Assembly (NCBI GenBank): GCA_965221605.1
Contig: CBDCSK010000002.1
Span: forward strand, 1-64,000
DNA: 64,000 bases
Direction: 5' to 3'
Source: Aldehydirespirator sp965221605
GTDB taxonomy: Bacteria > Actinomycetota > Acidimicrobiia > Acidimicrobiales > Aldehydirespiratoraceae
Shown here: in pieces, positions 57,149 through 64,000 of the stretch
How positions within the stretch are numbered: the stretch's first letter is position 1
Layout of the letters: each line of letters begins with the position of its first letter
Translations under genes and position numbers: made by a program
Notes under the pieces: model-generated
What the model saw: only the letters and a program-made list of their open reading frames with translations
What the model was told of the DNA's origin: nothing
Databases searched by the model: none

Positions 57149-58387
57149 TCAGTAGACGTTGCGGCGGTCGGCGGGGTCCTTGTCGAGCTCGAACGACTCG
57201 TGCAGCGAGACCACGGCCCGTTCCATGTCGCCTGCCCGGATCACGCAGGAGATGCGGATGGCGGACGTCGAGATCATCTCGATGTTGATCCCCGCCGCGG
57301 CCAGCGTCTCGAACATCCGGGCGGCCACGCCCGGATTGGTCTGCATGCCGGCCCCGATCAGGCTGACCCTGGCGATGCCGTCGTCGGCGGACACGTCGTC
57401 GGCGCCCAGCTCGCCGATGAGTCCCTGCGTCACCGACCGGGCCGCGTCGAGCTGCAGCCGGGGCACGGTGAAGCTGATGTCGGTGACGCCCTCGCTCGAC
57501 ACGTTCTGCACGATCATGTCGACGTTGACGTCGGTGTCGGCCAGCGCCCGGAACAGCCGTCCGGCCACACCGGGCTTGTCGGCGACCCCCGAGACGGTCA
57601 TCTTCGCCTCGCTGGCGTCGTGGGTGACGGCCGAGATGATGGCGTGCTCCATGGCTTCCTCCCCGGTAACTGTGGTGCCCGGCATCCAGCTGAACGCGGA
57701 TCGCACGTGCAGCTCAACGCCGTAAGTCCTGGCCAGCTCCACCGCCCGCATGGCCGGCTTCGGGCAGCCGCTGGCGGTCATCTCCAGCAGCTCGTCGAAC
57801 GAGATCGCATCCATCCGCCTGGCCTCGGGCACCAGGCGGGGGTCGGCGCTGAACACCCCGGGCACGTCGGTGTAGATCTCGCAATAGTCCGCCCCGAGGA
57901 CATGGGCCAGCGCCACCGCAGTGGTGTCGGAGCCTCCCCGGCCGAAGAACGTCACGTCGCCGTCGACGGACACCCCCTGGGAACCGCCCACCACCGGCAC
58001 GATGCCGCGAGCCAGCGCATCGGTGATCCGGCCCGGCGTGATCGCCAGGATCTTGGCGCCGGTGTGGGTGGTGTCGGTGCGGAACCCGGCCTGGCTGCCT
58101 GTGAACGATGCCGCGGCCACGCCCACGTCGCTCAGGGCCATGGCCATCAGCGCGCAGGCCTTGCGCTCACCCCCGGTGATGAGCATGTCGACCTCGCGGC
58201 CGGGCGGGTCCGCGGCCACGTCGGAGGCCATCCGGAGCAGCTGGTCGGTCTCGCTTCCCATGGCCGAGACGACCAGCACGACCTCGTCGCCGTGGTTGCG
58301 GCGGCGCGCCACATGGTCGGCCACGACGCGGATGCGGTCGGGGCCGGCCACCGAGGTGCCGCCGAACTTCTCTACTACGAATGCCAC
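57149..58387 (-). CDS. lysC: Aspartate kinase
   Basis: 412 aa. Starts VVEKFGGTSVAGPDRI (catalytic Lys); VGGSQGVSVDGDVTFFGRGGSDTTAVALAH is the substrate-binding region. Two C-terminal ACT domains (from about residue 265) bind lysine or threonine for feedback control. First enzyme of the aspartate family pathway, directly upstream of asd. In relatives an internal start makes a separate beta subunit; whether that happens here cannot be seen. Confidence 0.96.
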   Translation of the reverse strand: MAFVVEKFGGTSVAGPDRIRVVADHVARRRNHGDEVVLVVSAMGSETDQLLRMASDVAADPPGREVDMLITGGERKACALMAMALSDVGVAAASFTGSQAGFRTDTTHTGAKILAITPGRITDALARGIVPVVGGSQGVSVDGDVTFFGRGGSDTTAVALAHVLGADYCEIYTDVPGVFSADPRLVPEARRMDAISFDELLEMTASGCPKPAMRAVELARTYGVELHVRSAFSWMPGTTVTGEEAMEHAIISAVTHDASEAKMTVSGVADKPGVAGRLFRALADTDVNVDMIVQNVSSEGVTDISFTVPRLQLDAARSVTQGLIGELGADDVSADDGIARVSLIGAGMQTNPGVAARMFETLAAAGINIEMISTSAIRISCVIRAGDMERAVVSLHESFELDKDPADRRNVY

Positions 58388-58484
58388 CGCCGGTCAGGCT
58401 ACCGGCGCTGCCGGTGGGGCCCGGCCGGCGAGTGCCCCGGCACAAGTCGTAGCAAATCCGCCAATCCGTGGCATTCTTTGGGGT

Positions 58485-58886
58485 GTGAGCGATGCGCTCG
58501 CCATCGACGAGATAGTCCTGAAGGTGCCCGCCACTGCCGCCTGCGGCCGGATCGTGCGCGTGGGCGCGGCTGCGGTGGCGCTGCGCCAGGGCATGTCGTT
58601 CACTGAGATCGACGAGTTGCGAGCGGCCATGGACCAGGCGACCGAGCTGCTGCTTGCGCCGCCGCCAGGACCCGACGCCACCATCGTCTGCGTGCTCCGG
58701 ACCCAGGGAAGCAGCTTCGAGGTGGACTTGGCGCGCACCGACGGGGCCAGCGTGGGGACAGGCGACGCGGCCCGGTTCAAGAAGGCGGCGGACGCCTCGA
58801 ACGTGACGGCGACAGTGGAGTCCGAGCGGGGACGGCTGCTGATGCGCAAGGTCATCGGCCGACCCGGGAGCCGTCCCGCGGCCTGA
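58485..58886 (+). CDS. RsbW/SpoIIAB-like anti-sigma factor
   Basis: 133 aa from GTG 58485. The N-terminal part LKVPATAACGRIVRVGAAAVALRQGMSFTEIDELRAAMDQATELLL matches the GHKL N-box helix of anti-sigma kinases (ELRAAxDxA). The later G-boxes are hard to see, so ATP binding is uncertain. Members bind a sigma factor and are countered by STAS proteins such as the one at 15715, which is far away. Convergent with dut. Confidence 0.7.
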   Translation: MSDALAIDEIVLKVPATAACGRIVRVGAAAVALRQGMSFTEIDELRAAMDQATELLLAPPPGPDATIVCVLRTQGSSFEVDLARTDGASVGTGDAARFKKAADASNVTATVESERGRLLMRKVIGRPGSRPAA

Positions 58887-58893
58887 ACGGGTC

Positions 58894-59331
58894 TCAGCGT
58901 CCGGTCGAGCCGAACCCCTGGTCGCCGCGCGTCGACGGGTCGAGGCTGTCCACCTCCACCAGGCGCACCTGCTCCACCGCCATCACCACCAGCTGGGCGA
59001 TGCGCTCACCGCGCTGCACCGTGAACGGCTCGGAAGGGTCGGTGTTCACCAGTATCACCTTGAGTTCTCCCCGGTAACCGGAGTCGATCAGTCCGGGCGT
59101 GTTGAGACAGGTCACGCCGTGCTTGAGAGCCAGCCCGCTGCGGGGGAGCACGAAGCCGGCGCACCCCTCCGGCAACGAGATGGCCACGCCGGTGGGTACC
59201 AGCGCCCGGCCACCACCGGCGGCGAGGACCGTCGAGGTGCGGGCCCGCAGATCGATGCCGGCGTCGCCGGGCCGGGCGTAGGCAGGCACAGGCAGGTCTG
59301 GGTCAAGCCGGAGAACGGGAACATCGAGCAC
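58894..59331 (-). CDS. dut: dUTP diphosphatase
   Basis: 145 aa trimeric dUTPase. Motif 1 PGDAGIDL, motif 2 PRSGLALKHG, motif 3 GLIDSGYRGELKV with the catalytic Asp, motif 4 RGERIAQLV and motif 5 RGDQGFGSTG. Hydrolyses dUTP to dUMP, keeping uracil out of DNA. GTG start at 59331. Divergent from orn. Confidence 0.97.
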   Translation of the reverse strand: MLDVPVLRLDPDLPVPAYARPGDAGIDLRARTSTVLAAGGGRALVPTGVAISLPEGCAGFVLPRSGLALKHGVTCLNTPGLIDSGYRGELKVILVNTDPSEPFTVQRGERIAQLVVMAVEQVRLVEVDSLDPSTRGDQGFGSTGR

Positions 59332-59398
59332 CGGCCGAGAGTAGCGGTCGGCCTGCCTGCCCGTCCCGCGCGGGGGCGGGCGTCGTTATCCTGCCGCG

Positions 59399-59959
59399 GT
59401 GCTCGCGTGGATGGACTTGGAGATGACCGGCCTGGACCCCGGGCTCCATTCCATCGTCGAGATCGCGGTGCTCATCACCGACGACGACCTCCAGATCGTC
59501 GCCACCGGACCCGACCTCGTGATCCACCAGCCGGAGGACGTCCTGGCCCGCATGGGCGACACCGTGCGCACGATGCACGCCAGCAGCGGCCTGCTCGAGG
59601 AGGTGCGAGCCTCGACGGTGAGCCTGGCCGACGCCAGCGGGGAGGTTCTCACCTTCCTGCGATCTCACATCGACACGCCCCGGACCGTACCGCTCTGCGG
59701 CAACTCCATCGGCACCGACCGCCGGTTCCTGGCCCGGCACCTGCCGGAAGTTGAAGACTTCCTGCACTACCGGTCGATCGACGTGTCCACCGTGAAAGAG
59801 CTGGCCCGCCGCTGGCAACCATCGGTGTATGAGGCTGCACCCGTCAAGGCAGGGGGCCACCGGGCGCTCGACGACATCACCGAGAGCCTCGAGGAGTTGC
59901 GCTGGTACCGCCAGGCCGGGTTCCTGCGGTCGGTTCCACGGGCCGAGGGTGCGCCATGA
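59399..59959 (+). CDS. orn: Oligoribonuclease
   Basis: 186 aa DEDDh exonuclease. ExoI WMDLEMTGLDP (D, E), ExoII CGNSIGTDRRFLARHLP (D), ExoIII HRALDDITESLEEL (H, D). Degrades 2-5 nt RNA and pGpG. GTG start. Its stop overlaps the MBL gene start (ATGA). Confidence 0.97.
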   Translation: MLAWMDLEMTGLDPGLHSIVEIAVLITDDDLQIVATGPDLVIHQPEDVLARMGDTVRTMHASSGLLEEVRASTVSLADASGEVLTFLRSHIDTPRTVPLCGNSIGTDRRFLARHLPEVEDFLHYRSIDVSTVKELARRWQPSVYEAAPVKAGGHRALDDITESLEELRWYRQAGFLRSVPRAEGAP

Positions 59960-61089
59960 GCGTGAAGACCTACACGAAGCAGGAGCAGGAGCCCGCGTCC
60001 TCAGAAGTGACCGAAGTGGCGCCCGGGGTGCTGCGGATGCAGCTTCCGGTGAGCATGCCGGGCCTGGGCCACGTCAACTGCTACGCGCTGGTCGACTCCG
60101 ACGGCGCAGCCCTGGTGGACCCAGGACTGCCCGGCGAGGAGTCGTGGTCGGCGCTGGTCGACCGGCTCGATCAGGCCGGCATCCCGCTGCGGCGGGTGCA
60201 CACCACCGTCGTCACCCACTCCCACCCCGACCACTACGGCGGGAGCCACCAGCTGCGCGAGGTGACCGGCGCCGAGCTGCTGACCCACGCCGCCTTCACC
60301 GCCAGCCCCGCAGCCGACGACGCCAACGCCGACATCGACCTGGAGCTGCTGGAGTTGGATCCCGAGGCGCTGGTCGATCTCTGGAAGGCCAAGCTGGCGG
60401 ACCGGGGCAGCACCCCGTGGGGCACGCGCCGGGAACCGCCCCCCGACGAGGCCATCCGCCTGTTCATCCAGAGCAACGTCGCGGGCCAGGTACCCCGCTT
60501 CCGGGTGCCCGAGCCGACCATCCGGGTGGCCGACCGCGACCCGGTGCGGCTGGCGGGGAGGGACTGGTTCGCAGTCCACACGCCGGGCCACACCATCGAC
60601 CACCTGTGCCTGTGGGACCCGACCGAGGGCGTGCTCCTTTCCGGGGACCACGTGCTGCCCACCATCACGCCCCACATTGCGGGCTCCACCGATCTCGACG
60701 ACCCGCTGGCGGCCTTCTTCGAGTCGCTGGCCCGGGTGGGGGCATTCGAGGGGGTCAAGGTGTGCCTGCCGGCCCACGGCCACCCGTTCACCGACCTGCG
60801 GGGCCGCACCGACAGCATCCGCCGCCACCACGTCGAGCGGCTCGACATACTGCGGTCGGCGGCCGCCGCGCTCGGCGATGCGCCGGTGGAGGCCTACATG
60901 AGGGAGCTCTTCTCCGAGCGGGCCTGGGGGGACATGGCCGCCAGCGAGACATTCGCCCATCTCGAGCATCTGCGGGTGATCGGGGAGATCGAAAGCAGTC
61001 GCGACGGCGACGGCCTGCTGTACTACCGGGTGAAGGCGCCCGAATGCCCCGGTTCGGGGCCGTCGGAAGGATCGGCCGACGCCGCCTGA
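59956..61089 (+). CDS. Metallo-beta-lactamase-fold hydrolase
   Basis: 377 aa. The zinc motif THSHPDHYGG (HxHxDH), the later His in HTPGHTIDH and GDHVLP give a complete binuclear metal site. A C-terminal winged-helix-like part (about residues 290-360, YMRELFSERAWGDMAASETFAHLEHLRVIGEI) matches MBL proteins of the LACTB2 type. Substrate unknown; hydrolyses an ester, thioester or RNA-like bond. Confidence 0.92.
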   Translation: MSVKTYTKQEQEPASSEVTEVAPGVLRMQLPVSMPGLGHVNCYALVDSDGAALVDPGLPGEESWSALVDRLDQAGIPLRRVHTTVVTHSHPDHYGGSHQLREVTGAELLTHAAFTASPAADDANADIDLELLELDPEALVDLWKAKLADRGSTPWGTRREPPPDEAIRLFIQSNVAGQVPRFRVPEPTIRVADRDPVRLAGRDWFAVHTPGHTIDHLCLWDPTEGVLLSGDHVLPTITPHIAGSTDLDDPLAAFFESLARVGAFEGVKVCLPAHGHPFTDLRGRTDSIRRHHVERLDILRSAAAALGDAPVEAYMRELFSERAWGDMAASETFAHLEHLRVIGEIESSRDGDGLLYYRVKAPECPGSGPSEGSADAA

Positions 61090-61126
61090 GATGCCTAGGG
61101 CAGGCGCCGGTACTGCCGGCTGCGTC

Positions 61127-61735
61127 ATGAGGATCAAGCCGCCGCTGCGAGCCAGGGTCTTAACCGCTGGCCTTGCCACTGTGCTGGCTGTGACCGGGGG
61201 CGCCTGCGGCGGCACGGCCACGACCGCAGGTGACGAGACCCCCAAGATCGTCCTGAGCCAGGACAGCCCGGGCTTCGTCGCCGACACAGACCTCTCGCCC
61301 GACACCTCCGACGGCACCGACCTCTCCGACCTCACCTTCGACCTCTTCGACGGCAGCACCGGCACCATCGCCGACTACGAGGGCACCCCGCTGGTGGTGA
61401 ACTTCTTCGCGTCGTGGTGCCCACCGTGCGTTCGGGAGATGCCCGAGTTCCAGGACGTCTTCGAGAGTCTCGAAGGCCGGGTGGCCTTCCTGGGGCTGTC
61501 GCAGGACTCGTCGACGCAGGCCGCTCTCGACCTGGTGGAGCGGACAGGCGTGACCTACGACGTGGGCTGGGATCTCGACCTCGAGGTGTACGGGGCGACC
61601 GAGAGCATCGCCATGCCCACTACCGCATTCGTATCAGCCTCCGGCGAACTGCTCGACACCTTCGCCGGGGTTCTCGACACCGAGTCGCTGGCCGAGTTCA
61701 TCGAGGATGTGCTCGGTGTAGCGGCTAGACCGTAG
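61127..61735 (+). CDS. TlpA/ResA-like thioredoxin lipoprotein
   Basis: 202 aa from ATG 61127. Signal peptide with lipobox (AVTGGAC), an acidic linker, then a thioredoxin fold with redox motif WCPPC in FFASWCPPCVREMPEF and a cis-Pro region AMPTTAFV. Extracytoplasmic thiol reductase, presumably kept reduced by the CcdA protein encoded 5 bp downstream. Confidence 0.93.
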   Translation: MRIKPPLRARVLTAGLATVLAVTGGACGGTATTAGDETPKIVLSQDSPGFVADTDLSPDTSDGTDLSDLTFDLFDGSTGTIADYEGTPLVVNFFASWCPPCVREMPEFQDVFESLEGRVAFLGLSQDSSTQAALDLVERTGVTYDVGWDLDLEVYGATESIAMPTTAFVSASGELLDTFAGVLDTESLAEFIEDVLGVAARP

Positions 61736-61740
61736 GGATC

Positions 61741-62883
61741 ATGGACTGGGCCGCGCTCGCCTATCCCTTCTCGCTCGGCCTGGTCGCCGCGTTCAACCCA
61801 TGCGGCTTCGCGCTGCTGCCCGCCTACCTCTCGTACTTCATCGGCGTGGAACAGTCTGCCGAGCAGCCGTCCTCGGGCACGCAGGCCCTCGGCGCGATGT
61901 TGCGGGCGATGGCCGTCGCCCTCACGCTCACCGCCGGCTTCGTGGTGGTCTTCGGCGCATTCGGGGCCCTCTTCGAGACGGTGCTCAGCCAGGGCACCGT
62001 GCTCGACCACATCGGTTACGTAACCATCGCCATCGGCGCGATCATGGCGCTCCTCGGGCTGTGGCTGCTGACCGGGCGGGCCATCAACCTGCGGCTGCCG
62101 AAGATGAACCGGGGCACGGGCAGCCGGCGCATGGGCTCGGTGTTCATGTTCGGAGTCAGCTACGCGGTCGTGTCGCTGTCGTGCACGATCGGTCTGTTCA
62201 TCGCGGCGGTGGCGGCCAGCTTCTCGGCCGACGGTGTGGCCAACGGCACCGCCAACTTCGTGGCCTACGGCGTCGGGATGGGCGCAGTCATGACGTTCCT
62301 GACCCTGGCGCTGGCCACCGCTCGCACCAGCGTGGTGCCGGCCATGCGCAGGATGTTCCGCTGGATCAACCCGATCTCGGGCCTGGTGCTGATCGCGTCC
62401 GGGGTCTACGTCGCCAACTACGGCTGGTGGGAGCTCCAGATCATCGACAACCCGCGGGCCACCAACGTGCTGGTCGACAAGTTCACCGAGTTCCAGGCGG
62501 CGGTCAGCAACTGGATCGACGACGCCACCGCCGAGCGCATCGGCGTCCTGTGCGCCCTAGGCGTGCTCGGCGCCCTGCTGCTGGGCTGGCGCCAGGGAGT
62601 GACCGGCGCGCTGGCGCGGCGCTTCGTGACCGCGGCCTACCTGGCCCTGTACCTGATGGTGGAGTTCTACTTCAACCGGGGCGAGTTCGTGTTTCTGCCG
62701 GTGGTGCGATTCGTTTCCGGATGGCCGTTGCGGGTCGGTCACTGGTTCACCGATCCGGCCCGCTTCGGGGTACCGCTGGAGATCCTGTTCACCGCGCTGG
62801 TCGTCTGGATCTTGTGGAGGATCCTGAGACGGGTCAAGGGCCGGGGGCGGTCTGAGCCCGCCGCGTTGAACCGGCCGCTTTGA
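61741..62883 (+). CDS. ccdA: CcdA/DsbD-type thiol-disulfide transporter
   Basis: 380 aa, about eight membrane helices. Two membrane cysteines are in place: FNPCGFALLPAYL in helix 1 and SLSCTIGLF in the second half of the core. Passes electrons from cytoplasmic thioredoxin to outside partners such as the TlpA-like lipoprotein just upstream. A C-terminal membrane extension of about 130 residues is longer than in minimal CcdA. Its stop overlaps the next start. Confidence 0.92.
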   Translation: MDWAALAYPFSLGLVAAFNPCGFALLPAYLSYFIGVEQSAEQPSSGTQALGAMLRAMAVALTLTAGFVVVFGAFGALFETVLSQGTVLDHIGYVTIAIGAIMALLGLWLLTGRAINLRLPKMNRGTGSRRMGSVFMFGVSYAVVSLSCTIGLFIAAVAASFSADGVANGTANFVAYGVGMGAVMTFLTLALATARTSVVPAMRRMFRWINPISGLVLIASGVYVANYGWWELQIIDNPRATNVLVDKFTEFQAAVSNWIDDATAERIGVLCALGVLGALLLGWRQGVTGALARRFVTAAYLALYLMVEFYFNRGEFVFLPVVRFVSGWPLRVGHWFTDPARFGVPLEILFTALVVWILWRILRRVKGRGRSEPAALNRPL

Positions 62884-63497
62884 CCGGAGGCTTTCCGGAA
62901 CTGCTCGCCCACCCCGGGGTGGACGAGGTGTGCGAGCTGCGGACTCGGTTCGGGATCATGGCGTTCCACGGCGGGAACCTGGAGCGCACCACCGACGTGA
63001 TCGCCCAGGAGGTGGCGACCCGCGCCGGAGCCTCCCTCTACGCGGTGATCCAGCACGCGCCGCTGCGTGAGCACGTGCCTTCCATCACCATCCGGCCCGG
63101 GCACTCCGACCGGCTCAGGGAGTTCTTCGAGCATGTCCACACGGTCATCGCGGTCCACGGCTACGGCCGCGAGACCCAGTTCTGGAATGTGCTCCTGGGC
63201 GGGCGCAACCGGCCGCTGGCCGGTCACCTGGCCGAGCACCTGCGGGCCGCTCTGCCGGACGCCTTCGGGGTGGTCGACGACCTCGACGAGATCCCGAGGG
63301 GGCTGCGGGGCCTGCACGACGACAACCCGGTGAACCTGCCGTCCAATGCCGGGGTGCAGCTGGAGCTGCCACCCACCATCCGCTGGAACAAGGAGGCCCG
63401 CAACTGGTCCGACCACGAGGGCACGCCCCGGGCGCCCCAGGTCGACACCCTCATCGATGCCCTGGTGGACGCCCTGGACGCCTGGCCAACAAGCTAG
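62880..63497 (+). CDS. Poly-gamma-glutamate hydrolase-family protein
   Basis: 205 aa from TTG 62880, overlapping the ccdA stop. The motif GIMAFHGGNLERTTDVIAQEVA places a zinc-binding His and Glu as in the phage-type PGA hydrolase family (DUF867), with a later VIAVHGYGRE. Relatives cut gamma-glutamyl links in poly-glutamate capsules. Physiological substrate here unknown. Converges on pdxH with a 4-bp overlap. Confidence 0.8.
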   Translation: MTGGFPELLAHPGVDEVCELRTRFGIMAFHGGNLERTTDVIAQEVATRAGASLYAVIQHAPLREHVPSITIRPGHSDRLREFFEHVHTVIAVHGYGRETQFWNVLLGGRNRPLAGHLAEHLRAALPDAFGVVDDLDEIPRGLRGLHDDNPVNLPSNAGVQLELPPTIRWNKEARNWSDHEGTPRAPQVDTLIDALVDALDAWPTS

Positions 63498-64000
63498 GGA
63501 GCGAGACGCTCTACCGTCCAGGTCGCGCCGGGGGTCGGGTTCGAGCGGCGGTAGCGAAGGCGGTCGTGCAGGCGGCTGCGGCGTCCCTGCCAGAACTCGA
63601 CGGTGACCGGTCGCACCAGGTAGCCGCCCCAGTAGGGGGGCCGGGGCACGGTGCCAGACACCGCCAAGCGGGCCTCGGTCTCTGCGGTCAGGCGCTCCAG
63701 TTCGGCCCGGCCGGCGATCACCTCGGACTGCGGCGACGCGGTCGCCGCGATCTGGGCGTCCCGGGGCCGCGACGCGAAGTAGGCGTCGCTCTCGTCGTCG
63801 GGCAGGTGCTCCACCGTTCCCACCACCCGCACCTGGCGCTCGAGGGGGTGCCACAAAAAGCACAGCGAGGCCCGGTGCGACCGGTCCAGGTCCAGCCCCT
63901 TGGCCGACCGCCGGTTGGTATGGAACACGAAGCCACGTTCGTCGAGGCCCTTGAGGAGCACCGCCCGGGCCGAGGGCCAGCCGTCGGCGCCGGTTGTGGC
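63494..64000 (-). CDS. pdxH: Pyridoxamine 5'-phosphate oxidase, 5' partial
   Basis: The frame stays open to the window end, so the N-terminus is outside. Visible blocks: GADGWPSARAVLLKGLDERGFVF, NRRSAKGLDL, ASLCFLWHPLERQVRVVG, SRPRDAQIAATASPQS and the C-terminal RLHDRLRYRR...W...RLAP. FMN-dependent oxidase making pyridoxal phosphate, the cofactor SelA also uses. Confidence 0.95.
   Translation of the reverse strand, partial: ATTGADGWPSARAVLLKGLDERGFVFHTNRRSAKGLDLDRSHRASLCFLWHPLERQVRVVGTVEHLPDDESDAYFASRPRDAQIAATASPQSEVIAGRAELERLTAETEARLAVSGTVPRPPYWGGYLVRPVTVEFWQGRRSRLHDRLRYRRSNPTPGATWTVERLAP

Overview
This window comes from a high-GC actinobacterium. A WhiB regulator, a Mrp ATPase without the C-terminal CxxC, the oligoribonuclease and dUTPase genes, and cell-wall proteins with cysteine-containing SLH-like repeats all fit that. 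The SLH-like repeats and gene content suggest an Acidimicrobiia-like lineage, but this is inferred from gene style only; no rRNA gene is present.

Layout. (1) 1-16.6 kb is mostly housekeeping: an SLH/SGNH surface hydrolase, mrp and erpA for Fe-S cluster assembly, an IS256-family element (copy 1) beside a broken gene, an anchored SH3-like protein, a nitroreductase fused to an SRPBCC domain, fxsA, the selenocysteine genes selA and selB separated by a two-domain M23 lipoprotein, whiB, an NfeD-type membrane protein, a STAS protein and a receiver-only protein. (2) A tRNA-Pro(CGG) at 16.6 kb marks the left edge of an accessory region reaching about 31.2 kb. It holds a solitary N6-adenine methylase with a possible N-terminal nuclease domain, IS256 copy 2 with a perfect 9-bp target duplication, an AT-richer three-gene module of unknown function, an AAA/DUF4143 ATPase behind 23-bp iterons, a complete NaeI-like restriction-modification set with a Vsr nicking enzyme, a decayed toxin-antitoxin pair, and fossils of two neighbouring genes (the ATPase and a glutamine-amidotransferase). 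(3) 31.2-34.1 kb holds a GATase1 protein, a small membrane protein and a hipBA locus with two operator-like repeats. (4) 34.2-50.2 kb is one compact run of 15 minus-strand genes: flavin monooxygenase, UbiD decarboxylase, GntR regulator, amidohydrolase, HbpS-like protein, a full peptide-type ABC importer, RidA, gamma-glutamyltransferase, M24 protein, cupin and DUF2848. It reads as a catabolic operon for an imported amide- or glutamyl-linked, possibly aromatic compound. (5) 50.3-64 kb has an MFS exporter, a shrunken VOC gene, a small accessory insert with a HIRAN protein and HipA-like kinase, a flavin reductase, an EamA exporter, vapBC, asd-lysC, an RsbW-like protein, dut, orn, an MBL hydrolase, TlpA and CcdA thiol-redox proteins, a poly-gamma-glutamate-hydrolase-like protein and the 3' part of pdxH.

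How the parts work together. The island genes are mainly DNA modification and restriction or toxin-antitoxin type, in the decayed and rearranged state typical of a defence hotspot; no integrase and no CRISPR array were seen. The 16-kb operon couples import (SBP plus OppBCDF-like parts) with hydrolysis, deamination clean-up and aromatic oxidation or decarboxylation; the flavin reductase at 54 kb could feed its monooxygenase. The presence of selA and selB implies selenocysteine use by this organism, but selC, selD and a convincing selenoprotein were not seen here.
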